From positions 558,001-622,000 of the forward strand of contig CP019169.1 of assembly GCA_001953215.1 (NCBI GenBank): 64,000 nucleotides of DNA, given 5' to 3'. The translations under genes were made by a program, and so were the position numbers. Below the pieces are notes generated by a model, which ran no database searches, was not told the origin of the DNA, and saw only the letters and a program-made list of their open reading frames with translations. Source of the DNA: Betaproteobacteria bacterium GR16-43. Lineage in GTDB: Bacteria; Pseudomonadota; Gammaproteobacteria; Burkholderiales; Usitatibacteraceae. Below are positions 22,844 to 32,310 of this stretch, piece by piece. The stretch's first letter is position 1. Every line of letters begins with the position of its first letter.

Positions 22844-23289
22844 AGTTCGTCCTGCCCTTCCTGCTATTCCTGCTCCAGGCCTGCGCGATGACGCCCGTGA
22901 ATGATGCCGCCTCCGATGCACGCACGATCGCCCTGCTCACCCGCCAGGCCGACGATTGGGACCAGGCGATCGTCCGCAAGGACCGCGCCGCGATCGAGTC
23001 GAACATGGCGGAGGACTTCCGCCAGATCGACGGCGCCGGGAACGTCGAGACGAAGAAGAGCTTCGTGGACGACCTGGTCTCGCCGCAGCTCACCATCGAT
23101 CCGTACAAGGTCGAGGAGTTCGACGTGCGCCTCTACGGCGATACCGCGCTCCTGAGCGGCCGTACGCGCATGACCGGGAAGTACGACGGCAAGCCGTTCG
23201 CGTCGCACTATCGCTACATCGACATCTACGTGAAGCGCGATGGACGCTGGCGAATCGTGAGCGTCCAGATCTCGAAGATTCCCGCATGA
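22840..23289 (+). CDS. DUF4440/NTF2-like lipoprotein
   Basis: This 149-residue protein has a short hydrophobic leader with a lipobox-like end (LLFLLQAC), then an NTF2-like domain of the DUF4440 type: DDWDQAIVRKDRAAIESNMA, FDVRLYGDTALLSGRTRMTG and the closing DGRWRIVSVQISKI. DUF4440 proteins are ketosteroid-isomerase-like and often unassigned. The export signal suggests a periplasmic ligand-binding role. It overlaps both neighbours by 4 bp. Confidence 0.78.
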   Translation: MKFVLPFLLFLLQACAMTPVNDAASDARTIALLTRQADDWDQAIVRKDRAAIESNMAEDFRQIDGAGNVETKKSFVDDLVSPQLTIDPYKVEEFDVRLYGDTALLSGRTRMTGKYDGKPFASHYRYIDIYVKRDGRWRIVSVQISKIPA

Positions 23290-23585
23290 TCCTCGAAGCC
23301 GCACCCCTGCAGGTGAAGGCCGGCCAGTTCGATGCGTTCGAGGCGGCGTTTCGCGAAGCGCAGGCGATCATCGCCTCGATGCCCGGCTACCAATCGCACG
23401 AGTTGCAGCGCTGTCTCGAGCGCGAGGGTCAATACCTGCTGTTGGTGCGCTGGGACAGCGTCGCCTCTCACGAAGAGGGCTTCCGGAAATCCGCGGGCTA
23501 CCAGGACTGGAAGCGGTTGCTGCACCACTTCTACGACCCGTTCCCGACCGTGCTGCACTACGAAGCCGTGGACCTTCGTCGATGA
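23286..23585 (+). CDS. Antibiotic biosynthesis monooxygenase (ABM) domain protein
   Basis: The 99-residue protein is a single ABM ferredoxin-like domain: APLQVKAGQFDAFEAAFREA, MPGYQSHELQRCLE, YLLLVRWDSVASHEEGFRKS. Members are cofactor-free or heme-degrading monooxygenases, and many are uncharacterised. The heme-ligand set of IsdG proteins is not evident. ATGA overlaps on both sides show translational coupling with the neighbouring small genes. Confidence 0.85.
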   Translation: MILEAAPLQVKAGQFDAFEAAFREAQAIIASMPGYQSHELQRCLEREGQYLLLVRWDSVASHEEGFRKSAGYQDWKRLLHHFYDPFPTVLHYEAVDLRR

Positions 23586-23911
23586 AGTCCCGGGACAAAC
23601 CCGTCGCTTGTCCGGAGTGCATCAACCTCACGGCGCACGAGTTCCGCTCGCCCGAGGATCTCATCAACGCGGTGCGCGTCGCCGCGCAGGAGATGGACCA
23701 CGGCGTGATCGAGCGCGTCGTGGAGGGTGGGCGCGGCGCGGAGGATGAACGCGGCGCGGCCGAGCAGGAGTCGCTGGAATCCATCTTCGCGTCCGGCGAG
23801 CTGCCTGACACGATCCGCTACCGGTTCCGCTGCACCACCTGCGGAGCGGTCTTCACGCTCTCCGCGGATACGCGCGATGGCAGCGGGAACTGGAGCCGCG
23901 AAGGGACCTAG
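23582..23911 (+). CDS. Small zinc-ribbon-like hypothetical protein
   Basis: This 109-residue protein has CPEC near residue 10 and CTTC at about residue 84, a split zinc ribbon, with an acidic helical insert between them. No family is recognised. It is the last gene of the plus-strand array. Its TAG stop shares the palindrome CTAG with the stop of the convergent dehydrogenase gene, so the two coding regions overlap by 4 bp. Confidence 0.68.
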   Translation: MKSRDKPVACPECINLTAHEFRSPEDLINAVRVAAQEMDHGVIERVVEGGRGAEDERGAAEQESLESIFASGELPDTIRYRFRCTTCGAVFTLSADTRDGSGNWSREGT

Positions 23912-24894
23912 CGCGCGTTCTTCAGCGGCTGGCCCGAGAGGAAGCGCCCGAGGTTGTCGAGGAAGATCCCCGCAACGCGGTCGTAGTTGCCCTGCGCATG
24001 GCCGGACGAATGCGGCGAAACCATCACGCGCGGCAGGTCCCAGAGCGGGGAGGCGGGGTCGAGCGGCTCGAACTCGAACACGTCGAGCCACGCGCCGCCG
24101 AGATGTCCCGAACGCAGCACCTCGATGAAATCCTTCTCGACGATGACTTCCCCGCGCGCGACGTTCACGACATGCGCGCCCTTCGGCAGGCTCGCGAGGC
24201 CGGCGCCGTCGATCAGGCCGCGCGTGAGATCCGAGAGCGGGCAGGCCAGCACCAGCCAGTCGGTCTTCGGGAGGTGCGCACGGATGCCCGAGTAGGAAAT
24301 GACCGCATCACAATGTTCATGGTCCCGCGCCTCGGGACGAGCCCCGGTCACGCGCAAGCCGATGGCCTTCAGCAGCCGCGCGATCTCCCCGCCGATGGGC
24401 CCCAGGCCCACGACCAGCGCCGAAGTGCCGGCGAGGTCCGGGGGTGCGCGATCCTCCAGCATCGGTTCCCACGCGTGCCGGCGTTGCGCATCCATCACGT
24501 CGGGGAAACGCCTCGCGAGCGCGATCACGCCACCCACGGCCGTGATGGCCACGGTGGCCGAGAGCGCGCCCGCCGCGGTGGTCAACGGGATGCCGCGAGC
24601 CTTGATCGGATTCCACACCGGTCGATCGGTGCCCGCCGAGTGCGTCTGCACCCAGCGCAACCCGCGCGAATTCCCGAGCAGGTGGAAGAAGCGCTCCATC
24701 GTGGGTGAAATGTTGAACTTGCTCGAGCGCCCGGTGATGTCGCGCGACAGGAAGGCCGCGTCGATGCCGAAATCCCCATCCGGGCCCGGTTCGGCGTCAA
24801 GATGGAGGAAGCGGTGCGGCTGCCCTGCGATCACCGTGGCCAGGCGCGGACCGAAACGCGTCAACACCTCCGGCGAGAGAAGGATGGTAACCAT
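23908..24894 (-). CDS. D-2-hydroxyacid dehydrogenase (NAD(P)-binding)
   Basis: Starting at the Met at 24894 gives 328 residues (a Met five codons upstream at 24909 is possible). The NAD fold has VVGLGPIGGEIARLL, and the catalytic set is visible: VNVARGEVI (Arg), FEFEPLD (Glu) and SPHSSGH (His). This is the GyaR/glyoxylate-hydroxypyruvate reductase-like superfamily; the lack of a canonical first-domain signature leaves the substrate open. The gene is monocistronic, divergent from the Bug-type receptor gene. Confidence 0.86.
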   Translation of the reverse strand: MVTILLSPEVLTRFGPRLATVIAGQPHRFLHLDAEPGPDGDFGIDAAFLSRDITGRSSKFNISPTMERFFHLLGNSRGLRWVQTHSAGTDRPVWNPIKARGIPLTTAAGALSATVAITAVGGVIALARRFPDVMDAQRRHAWEPMLEDRAPPDLAGTSALVVGLGPIGGEIARLLKAIGLRVTGARPEARDHEHCDAVISYSGIRAHLPKTDWLVLACPLSDLTRGLIDGAGLASLPKGAHVVNVARGEVIVEKDFIEVLRSGHLGGAWLDVFEFEPLDPASPLWDLPRVMVSPHSSGHAQGNYDRVAGIFLDNLGRFLSGQPLKNAR

Positions 24895-24963
24895 CGCCCA
24901 TCTTCGCATGGCCTCCCGAACCCGCTAAAGTCCCGATTCGCCCTCGAAGCGCAGGAAACATCC

Positions 24964-25932
24964 ATGCAGCTCCCCGCCCTCGCAGCCTTCGCCACGCTCC
25001 TTGCCGCCCTTGTGCCGGCGGACGCCGCCGCGCAGGCCTACCCCGCAAAACCGGTGAAGATCATCGTCGCCTTCACCGCGGGCGGCACCACCGATGTTCT
25101 CGCACGCACGGTCGGCAATCGCCTCTCGGAGAAACTGAAGCAGCCCTTCGTGATCGAGAACAAGCCGGGCGCCGGCGGCAACATCGGCACGGAGCTCGTG
25201 GTGCGCGCGCCCGCCGACGGCTACACGCTGATCGTGAACTCGGTGGGACCGATGGCGGTCAACGCGACGCTGTACGGAAACCTCACCTACAACCCGCTCA
25301 CCGACCTCGTGCCGATCGTGCAGATCGCCGACGTGCCCAATGTCCTCGTCGTCCCGCCGGGCCTCGGCGTGAAGGACATGGAAAGCTTCCTCGCCTACGC
25401 GAAGAAAAACGCCGGCAAGCTGAACTACTCCTCGACCGGCATCGGCACCTCGTCCCACTTGTCGGGCTACATGCTCGCGTCTCGCGCGGGCTTCGAGGCG
25501 ACGCACATCCCCTACAAGGGCGCGGAGGCGTTGAAGGACCTCCTCGCGGGCCGCATCCAGTTCATGTTCGCCACCATCCCGTCCGTCATCGCGCACATCA
25601 AGGCGGGAACGCTCGTGGCGATCGCGGTGACCAGCACGAAGCGCTCGCGCTCGATGCCGGACATCCCGACGGTCGCGGAGAAGGGCTTCCCGGGCTTCGA
25701 GGCCGGCTCCTGGTTCGGCTTCTTCGGGCCGAAGGGCACGCCGCGCGAAGTGGTCGACACACTCAACAAGGCGGTGAACGAGATCATCGTGGAGAAGGAC
25801 GTCGAGTCACGCATGGTCGAGCAGGGCGCCGATCCCGTGGACCGCACGCCGGAGCGCTTCGGCGCGTTCGTGAAGAGCGAGCACGACAAATGGGCGAAGG
25901 TCGTGAAAGAATCCGGCGCGAAGGTGGACTGA
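24964..25932 (+). CDS. Bug/TctC-type tripartite tricarboxylate transporter substrate-binding protein
   Basis: The ATG after GCAGGAAAC gives 322 residues with a signal peptide (LPALAAFATLLAALVPADAA). The mature protein has the Bug family sequence: AYPAKPVKIIVAFTAGGTTDVLAR, ENKPGAGGNIGTELV, and GFFGPKGTPREVV. Bug receptors bind carboxylates or amides in the periplasm. As in many betaproteobacteria, TctA and TctB membrane partners are not next to it. It is followed 4 bp later by a second binding protein. Confidence 0.92.
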   Translation: MQLPALAAFATLLAALVPADAAAQAYPAKPVKIIVAFTAGGTTDVLARTVGNRLSEKLKQPFVIENKPGAGGNIGTELVVRAPADGYTLIVNSVGPMAVNATLYGNLTYNPLTDLVPIVQIADVPNVLVVPPGLGVKDMESFLAYAKKNAGKLNYSSTGIGTSSHLSGYMLASRAGFEATHIPYKGAEALKDLLAGRIQFMFATIPSVIAHIKAGTLVAIAVTSTKRSRSMPDIPTVAEKGFPGFEAGSWFGFFGPKGTPREVVDTLNKAVNEIIVEKDVESRMVEQGADPVDRTPERFGAFVKSEHDKWAKVVKESGAKVD

Positions 25933-25936
25933 GACG

Positions 25937-27742
25937 ATGCGCCTGCCCGCCCTCTTGCTCCTCGCGATCGCCGCGTCCTCCGCGGTGTTCGACGCGCGCG
26001 CGGCCGACCCGAAGAAGGTCTTCCGCTTCGCGATCGAGGTGGCCGAGAGCAGCCTCGATCCGCCGCGCGTGAGCGACCTCTACTCGAACATCATCATGGC
26101 GAACGTCTACGACGCGCCGCTGCGCTACGACTACCTCGCGCGGCCGATGAAATTGAAACCCAACACCGCAGCCGCCCTCCCCGAAGTGACCGACGGCGGG
26201 CGCACGTTCACGCTGCGCGTGAAGCCCGGCATCTACTTCGCCGACGATCCCGCGTTCAAGGGAAAGAAGCGCGAACTGGTGGCCGAGGACTACGTCTACT
26301 CGATCAAGCGCCTGATCGACGCGCGGTTGCGCGCGCCGCTGCTGGCGGAGATCGAGGACCTCGTGGTCGGCGCCTCCGAGGCCGCCGAGAAGAGCCGCAA
26401 GACGAATACGTTCGACTACGACGCGCCGATCGAGGGCCTGCGCGCCCTGGATCGCTACACGCTGCAGATCCGCCTGAAGGATCCCTCCTTCATCTTCATC
26501 TACAACTTTGCCGACTGCCGTGTCAGCTGCGCCGTGGCGCGCGAGGTGGTCGAGCACTATGGCGACGACATCACCTCGCATCCTGTGGGCACGGGACCTT
26601 TCCGCGTCACGTCGTGGAAGCGGGCCTCCAAGATCGCGCTCGACGCGAACCCGAACTACCGCGAGGAGTACTTCGAGGCCGAACCGCCGGCGGACGATCC
26701 GGAGGCCGCCGAGGTGATGGCCGCGCTGAAGGGCAAGCGCCTGCCGATCGTGGGACGCGTCGAGGTGTACGTCCTCGAAGCGGTGCAGCCGCGCTGGCTC
26801 GCTTTCCTGAACGAGGAACACGACCTCCTCTTCCGCATCCCGGAGGAATACGCATACATCGCGGCGCCCGAGAACAAGATCGCGCCGAACCTCAGGAAGC
26901 GCGGCATCCACATGGCGCAGGTGCCCGCGCTCGATCTCACGTTCAACTACTTCAACATGGAAGATCCGGTGTGGGGCGGCTACACGCCGGAGAAAGTGGC
27001 GCTGCGCCGGGCGGTGTCGCTCGGCTACAAGGTGTCCGACGAGATCGCCATCGTGCGCAAGGGCCAGGCGATCGCGGCGGAGACGCCGTACAGCCCCGGC
27101 GTCGCGGGCTACGACCCGAAGTTCCGCACCTCCGCGGGCGAGTACAGCCCGGCCAAGGCGAAGGCCCTGCTCGACATGTTCGGCTACGTCGACCGCGACG
27201 GAGACGGCTACCGCGACATGCCCGACGGCAGCCCGCTCGAGCTGAAATCCAACTCCACGACCACCGCTCGCGACAACCAGCTGGACGAGCTCTGGAAACG
27301 CAGCATGGACGAGATCGGCATCCGCTACTCCATCCGCAAGGCGCAGTGGCCGGACCTGCTGAAGGAGTCGAACGCGGGCAAGCTGCAGTTCTGGCAGCTC
27401 GGCGGCTCGGCATCCTCGCCCGATGCGGACACGTGGCTGCAGACGTACTACGGCCCCAACGCAGGGTTCAAGGGCAACCGCTCGCGCTTCAAGCTCGACG
27501 CGTACGACAAGCTCTACGAGAAAGCGCGCGCGATGCCCGATTCACCCGAACGCACGAAGCTCTACCAGGAAATGGCTCGGCTGCTCGTGGCCTACGCGCC
27601 CTCGAAAATCAACACGCACCGCATCCTCACGGACTTCTGGCATCCGTGGGTCTCGGGCTTCCGCCGCCCGCCCGTGCAGAGCCAACCGTGGTGGAAGTTC
27701 ATCGACATCGACGTGTTGCGCGCGCCTGCCGCCGCGCACTGA
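25937..27742 (+). CDS. Family-5 (peptide-type) ABC transporter substrate-binding protein
   Basis: The 601-residue protein has a signal peptide (LPALLLLAIAASSAVFDARA) and the SBP_bac_5 fold: PNTAAALPEVTDGGRTFTLR, GTGPFRVTSWKRASK and a long C-terminal domain. A DRDGDGYRD loop (about residue 420) matches a calcium-binding DxDxDG pattern seen in some members. Ligands are usually oligopeptides, sugars or opines. No permease or ATPase genes are adjacent. It starts 4 bp after the Bug gene, an odd pairing of two unrelated receptors. Confidence 0.88.
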   Translation: MRLPALLLLAIAASSAVFDARAADPKKVFRFAIEVAESSLDPPRVSDLYSNIIMANVYDAPLRYDYLARPMKLKPNTAAALPEVTDGGRTFTLRVKPGIYFADDPAFKGKKRELVAEDYVYSIKRLIDARLRAPLLAEIEDLVVGASEAAEKSRKTNTFDYDAPIEGLRALDRYTLQIRLKDPSFIFIYNFADCRVSCAVAREVVEHYGDDITSHPVGTGPFRVTSWKRASKIALDANPNYREEYFEAEPPADDPEAAEVMAALKGKRLPIVGRVEVYVLEAVQPRWLAFLNEEHDLLFRIPEEYAYIAAPENKIAPNLRKRGIHMAQVPALDLTFNYFNMEDPVWGGYTPEKVALRRAVSLGYKVSDEIAIVRKGQAIAAETPYSPGVAGYDPKFRTSAGEYSPAKAKALLDMFGYVDRDGDGYRDMPDGSPLELKSNSTTTARDNQLDELWKRSMDEIGIRYSIRKAQWPDLLKESNAGKLQFWQLGGSASSPDADTWLQTYYGPNAGFKGNRSRFKLDAYDKLYEKARAMPDSPERTKLYQEMARLLVAYAPSKINTHRILTDFWHPWVSGFRRPPVQSQPWWKFIDIDVLRAPAAAH

Positions 27743-27861
27743 AGGCGAGCCCCGGAGCGACCGGGAAAGGCCCTGGGGCCGCCCAGGAAGCCCCAGGCGA
27801 GGCGGAAAGTGAGCGCAGGCTATCCCAGCGCTATTCGCGGGTCCGGGAGACCCTTCCACGG

Positions 27862-28018
27862 TACAATACGGGCTGCGGTCGTCGGCTGCGCCTCAACCGG
27901 TTGGCGCCCCGGCCGCACCGGACCTTGACGGGTCCGGCTCCAGACGCAAACCCCATCAGCCTGAAACCGGTCGGGAGCCCCAAAGGCTCCTCCAGGCCGA
28001 TCTTTCAGGAGAAGTGCC
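27862..28018 (+). promoter_or_regulatory. Promoter and long 5' leader of the DEAD-box helicase gene
   Basis: TACAAT at 27862-27867 is a good -10 element; the -35 is weak. About 145 nt of leader follow, with GC-rich complementary segments such as GGGAGCC(CCAAA)GGCTCC around 27973-27989, and an AGGAG ribosome site at 28007-28011. There are no coding signals in the gap from 27743 apart from this leader. Cold-shock helicase genes often have structured leaders. Confidence 0.45.
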
Positions 28019-29668
28019 ATCAGTACGACGTTCGAAAGCCTCGGGCTGCTGCCCGAGCTGCTGCGCGCCATCGCGGAGCAAGGTTACACAGAGCCCACCC
28101 CCATCCAAGCCCAGGCCATCCCCGTCGTCCTTTCCGGGCGCGACCTGCTGGGCGCCGCCCAGACGGGCACCGGCAAGACCGCCGGCTTCACGCTGCCGCT
28201 GCTGCAGCGCCTGGCGCCCTTCGCGAGCAAGAGCTTCTCGCCCGCGATGCACCCGGTGCGCGCGTTGATCCTCACGCCCACCCGCGAACTCGCGATCCAG
28301 GTCCACGAGAGCGTGCGGACGTACGGCAAGCACATCCCTTTGAAGCCCTTCTGCGTCTATGGAGGTGTGAACATCAATCCGCAGATCACCGAGCTGCGCA
28401 AAGGGGTCGAGATCCTCGTGGCCACGCCGGGCCGATTGCTGGACCTCACGGGCCAGAAGGCCGTCGACTTGCGCCAGGTGCAGGTCCTCATCCTCGACGA
28501 AGCCGACCGCATGCTGGACATGGGCTTCATTCCGGACATCAAGCGGATCATCAGCCTGCTGCCGCCGATCCGCCAGAACCTGCTCTTCTCGGCCACGTTC
28601 TCCGACGAGATCCGCCGGCTCTCCGCGCAGTTCCTGCGCGATCCGGCCACGGTCGAAGTCGCGCGCCGCAACACGCCCGCCGAGCTCGTGACGCAATACG
28701 CCTACCAGGTCGACGCCGCGAAGAAGCGCCCGCTGCTCGCCCACCTCGTGAAGACCCACGACTGGTCGCAAGTGCTCGTGTTCTGCAAGACCAAGCACGG
28801 CGCCAACCGCCTCGCGAGCCAGCTGATCCGCGACGGCATCAACGCCGACGCGATCCACGGCAACAAGGCCCAGAACGCGCGCATCCGTTCGCTCGAGGGA
28901 TTCAAGAACAACACCGTGCGGGTCCTCGTCGCCACCGACATCGCCGCGCGCGGCCTCGACATCGAGGCGCTGCCGCACGTGGTGAACTTCGACCTGCCGC
29001 ATGTGCCCGAGGATTACGTGCACCGCATCGGCCGCACCGGCCGCGCGGGCATGGAAGGTGAAGCAATCTCGTTCATTTCTTCCGAAGATCGTCCGCTGAT
29101 GTCGGCGATCGAGAACCTCATCAAGAAGAAGATCGACCGGCGCGAAGTGCCGGGCCTTTCCGAGTCGTCGATTCGCGAGAACATGGTGGAGTCGCGCGAG
29201 GAGCGCGCGCCTCGCGGCGGCGGCGGCGGCCGCGGCGGACGCAGCGGACGTGGTGGCGGGGGCGGCGGAGGCCGATCCCAGCAACCGCAGCGCGAAGCGC
29301 AGAAGCCTCGTGAGCCGCAGCAGCCGCGTGAACCGCGCCCGCCTCGCGAACCGCAGCAAGCGCGCGATCCGCAACAGGCGCGCGACCCGCAGCAGCAGCG
29401 GGAGTCACAGCGCGAGGCGCAGTCGCAACGGCGTGAGCCGCGCAAGCCGCAGGGCGCCTCGAAACCCCAGGGCGGTCGCGAATATCGCGACAACCGTTCC
29501 GACCGCTCGCCGCCGCCGCGCCCGCGCGATTCGGGAGGCGGCATCGATTTCTCGAAGCCCTACGAACCGGCCGCGACGGCGGCCTCGGAGCCCGCGGGCG
29601 GCGAGACCGCGCCCAAGCGCCGTGGCCCGGCCGCGGCGGTCCCCGCACTCTTCCGCCGGAAAGGCTGA
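28019..29668 (+). CDS. rhlE: RhlE-type DEAD-box ATP-dependent RNA helicase, apparent ATC start
   Basis: Reading from ATC at 28019 gives 549 residues: (M)[14 protein letters not shown], the Q motif [12 protein letters not shown], Walker [13 protein letters not shown] in [17 protein letters not shown], and the C-terminal HRIGRTGR. The C-terminal tail from about residue 395 is Gly/Arg-, then Gln/Arg/Pro-rich, as in RhlE. There is no ATG, GTG or TTG in frame between an upstream stop (27962) and the ATG at 28247, which would remove the Q motif and Walker A. AGGAG lies 7 nt before the ATC. The product remodels rRNA or mRNA structures. Confidence 0.9.
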   Translation: MSTTFESLGLLPELLRAIAEQGYTEPTPIQAQAIPVVLSGRDLLGAAQTGTGKTAGFTLPLLQRLAPFASKSFSPAMHPVRALILTPTRELAIQVHESVRTYGKHIPLKPFCVYGGVNINPQITELRKGVEILVATPGRLLDLTGQKAVDLRQVQVLILDEADRMLDMGFIPDIKRIISLLPPIRQNLLFSATFSDEIRRLSAQFLRDPATVEVARRNTPAELVTQYAYQVDAAKKRPLLAHLVKTHDWSQVLVFCKTKHGANRLASQLIRDGINADAIHGNKAQNARIRSLEGFKNNTVRVLVATDIAARGLDIEALPHVVNFDLPHVPEDYVHRIGRTGRAGMEGEAISFISSEDRPLMSAIENLIKKKIDRREVPGLSESSIRENMVESREERAPRGGGGGRGGRSGRGGGGGGGRSQQPQREAQKPREPQQPREPRPPREPQQARDPQQARDPQQQRESQREAQSQRREPRKPQGASKPQGGREYRDNRSDRSPPPRPRDSGGGIDFSKPYEPAATAASEPAGGETAPKRRGPAAAVPALFRRKG

Positions 29669-29680
29669 CCGCAACCGCCC

Positions 29681-32305
29681 ATGCGTGACCCGAATCCCCA
29701 GGCCATCCTGCTGCGCGACTACACGCCGCCGGCTTTCCTCGTCGACTCGGTCGAACTCGACGTCGACATCGGGGAGGCGAACGCCACGATCCGCTCGAAG
29801 CTGGCGATGCGCCGCAACCCGGCGTCGAAGGATGCGGGGGCACCGCTCGTGCTCGACGGCCGTCACCTCGAATTGGTGTCGGTCGCGATCGACGGCCGCA
29901 AGCTCGCCGCGGCCGAGTACACGGTGGATGAGGACCGATTGCGCATCGCGAGCGTGCCCGCGGCGTTCACGTTCGAGGCCGAGGTTCGGTTCAATCCCTG
30001 GGCGAACACGCGCCTGGAAGGCTTCTACGCCTCGAAGGACGGGCTCTTCTCGCAATGCGAGGCGCAGGGCTTTCGCTGCATCACCTACTTCCCCGACCGC
30101 CCCGACGTGATGGCGCGCTACGCCGTCACGTTGCACGGCGACAAGGCCCGCTTCCCGCGCATGCTCGCCAACGGCAACCTCGTGGCGAGCGGGGAAGAGC
30201 CTTCGGATCGCCACTGGGCGCGCTGGGAGGATCCCTTCCCGAAACCCTCGTACCTGTTCGCGATGGTCGCGGCACGGCTCGACCTCCTCGAGGAGCAGTT
30301 CACGACGCAGTCGGGGCGCAAGGCCCTGCTGCAGGTCTACGTGGAGCCGGGCAAGCTCGACCAGGCCTCCTTCGCGATGCACGCCCTGAAGAAGTCGATG
30401 CGCTGGGACGAAGAGGTGTTCGGCCTGGAGCTCGATCTCGAGCGCTTCATGATCGTCGCGGTCGGCGACTACAACATGGGCGCGATGGAGAACAAGGGCC
30501 TCAACATCTTCAACACGAAGTACGTCCTCGCGCGGCCCGACACGGCGACCGACGAGGATTTCTACGGCATCGACAAGGTCGTGGCCCACGAGTACTTCCA
30601 CAACTGGACCGGCAACCGCGTCACGTGCCGCGACTGGTTCCAGCTCACGCTGAAGGAAGGCCTCACGGTCTTCCGCGACCAGGAGTACAGCGCGGACGAG
30701 TACTCGCGCGCCGTCGCGCGCATCCAGGACGTGCGCGACCTGCGCTCTCGGCAGTTCCCCGAGGACGCGAGTCCGATGGCGCATCCGGTGCGGCCCGAGT
30801 CCTACGTCGAGATCAACAACTTCTACACGGCGACGGTCTACGACAAGGGCGCCGAAGTCGTGCGCATGATCCACACCCTGCTCGGCAAGGAACGCTTCCG
30901 CAAGGGCATGGACCTCTACTTCCAGCGCCACGACGGGCAGGCCGTCACGTGCGACGACTTCGTGCAGGCGATGCACGACGCGAGCGCCGTGGACCTCTCG
31001 CAGTTCCGCCGTTGGTACTCGCAAGCGGGCACGCCGCACGTGGAATGCCGCGGCACCTACGACGAAGCTGCACGCACCTACTCGCTCGTCGTGCGCCAGT
31101 CCTCCGCCGCGCAGGGCCCGTTGCACATCCCGATGGCCCTGGGCCTCGTGGCGCCGGATGGCACCGACGTACCCTTGCGTCTCCAGGGTGAGTCCGAAGC
31201 AGGCGGTACCACGCGCGTGCTCGACCTGCGCGAAGCCGAGCAGTGCTTCGTCTTCGTCGACGTGCCCGCGCGCCCGGTGCCTTCGGTATTCCGCGGGTTT
31301 TCCGCGCCGGTCGTGACGGACACGGGGGCGAGCGACGCGGACCTCACGCACTTGATGGCGCACGACAACGACGCCTTCAATCGCTGGGAAGCGGGCCAGG
31401 CGCTCGCCACGCGCATCATCCTCGCGGGCATCGCGGCGGCTCGTGCCGGCAAGGCGATGGAAATTCCGCCGTCCTACGTCGAGTCGATCGGCCGCGTGCT
31501 CGTGAACGCCTCGCGCGACCCGGCGCTGGCTGCCGAGTGCCTGGCACTCCCGCCCGAGTCGGTCCTGGCCGAGGCCATGGACGTGGCCGATCCGGATGCG
31601 ATCCATGCTGCGCGCAACCGCTTGAAGCGCGAGCTGGCCGAGCGCTACCGCACGCGATTCGAGGGCGCCTTCCGCCATTTCACCGTGACCGGCGCCTATT
31701 CACCGGATGCGAATGCCGCGGGACGCCGCGCGCTGCGCAATGCCGCGTTGGGCTACCTGATGGCGATCGACGATTCCACCGCGCGCGCGCTCACGTTCCT
31801 CGAGTACCGCCGCGCCGAGAACATGACCGACGCGATGGGCGCGCTCGAATGCCTCGCGAACTCCGCCGGCGCCGAACGCGATCGCGCGCTGGGCATGTTC
31901 TACGAGAAGTGGAAGGACGAGGCACTGGTGGTGGACAAATGGTTCCGCGTGCAGGCGTTGAGCGACCTTCCCAAGACGCTCGATCGCGTGCGAGGCCTGC
32001 TGGAGCATCCCGCCTTCGACCTCAAGAACCCCAACCGGGTGCGTGCACTGGTGCACGCGTTCTCCGGCAATGCGCTGCACTTCCACGTGGCCGACGGCTC
32101 GGGCTATCGCTTCGTCGCCGAGCAGGTCGTCGCGCTGGACCGCTTGAACCCGCAGATCGCCTCGCGGCTCGCGCGGGCTTTCGATCGCTGGAAGAAGTAC
32201 GACGGCTCGCGCCAGGCGCATGCGCGCGCGGCGCTGGAATCGATCCGTGCGGCCGAGGGCTTGTCGAGCGACGTGGGTGAAGTCGTGGACCGGGCGCTCG
32301 CCTAG
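29681..32305 (+). CDS. pepN: Aminopeptidase N (M1 family)
   Basis: The 874-residue protein matches proteobacterial PepN in length and order. The GAMENKGLNIFN exopeptidase motif is near residue 267 and the zinc site HEYFHNWTGNR near residue 303, with the third ligand in LKEGLTVFRDQEY. The C-terminal alpha-solenoid (DUF3458 region) is complete. The enzyme removes N-terminal residues from cytosolic peptides. It starts 12 bp after rhlE and may share its transcript. Its TAG lies in the palindrome CTAGCGGCGCTAG, which also holds the convergent gene's stop. Confidence 0.94.
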   Translation: MRDPNPQAILLRDYTPPAFLVDSVELDVDIGEANATIRSKLAMRRNPASKDAGAPLVLDGRHLELVSVAIDGRKLAAAEYTVDEDRLRIASVPAAFTFEAEVRFNPWANTRLEGFYASKDGLFSQCEAQGFRCITYFPDRPDVMARYAVTLHGDKARFPRMLANGNLVASGEEPSDRHWARWEDPFPKPSYLFAMVAARLDLLEEQFTTQSGRKALLQVYVEPGKLDQASFAMHALKKSMRWDEEVFGLELDLERFMIVAVGDYNMGAMENKGLNIFNTKYVLARPDTATDEDFYGIDKVVAHEYFHNWTGNRVTCRDWFQLTLKEGLTVFRDQEYSADEYSRAVARIQDVRDLRSRQFPEDASPMAHPVRPESYVEINNFYTATVYDKGAEVVRMIHTLLGKERFRKGMDLYFQRHDGQAVTCDDFVQAMHDASAVDLSQFRRWYSQAGTPHVECRGTYDEAARTYSLVVRQSSAAQGPLHIPMALGLVAPDGTDVPLRLQGESEAGGTTRVLDLREAEQCFVFVDVPARPVPSVFRGFSAPVVTDTGASDADLTHLMAHDNDAFNRWEAGQALATRIILAGIAAARAGKAMEIPPSYVESIGRVLVNASRDPALAAECLALPPESVLAEAMDVADPDAIHAARNRLKRELAERYRTRFEGAFRHFTVTGAYSPDANAAGRRALRNAALGYLMAIDDSTARALTFLEYRRAENMTDAMGALECLANSAGAERDRALGMFYEKWKDEALVVDKWFRVQALSDLPKTLDRVRGLLEHPAFDLKNPNRVRALVHAFSGNALHFHVADGSGYRFVAEQVVALDRLNPQIASRLARAFDRWKKYDGSRQAHARAALESIRAAEGLSSDVGEVVDRALA

Positions 32306-32310
32306 CGGCG

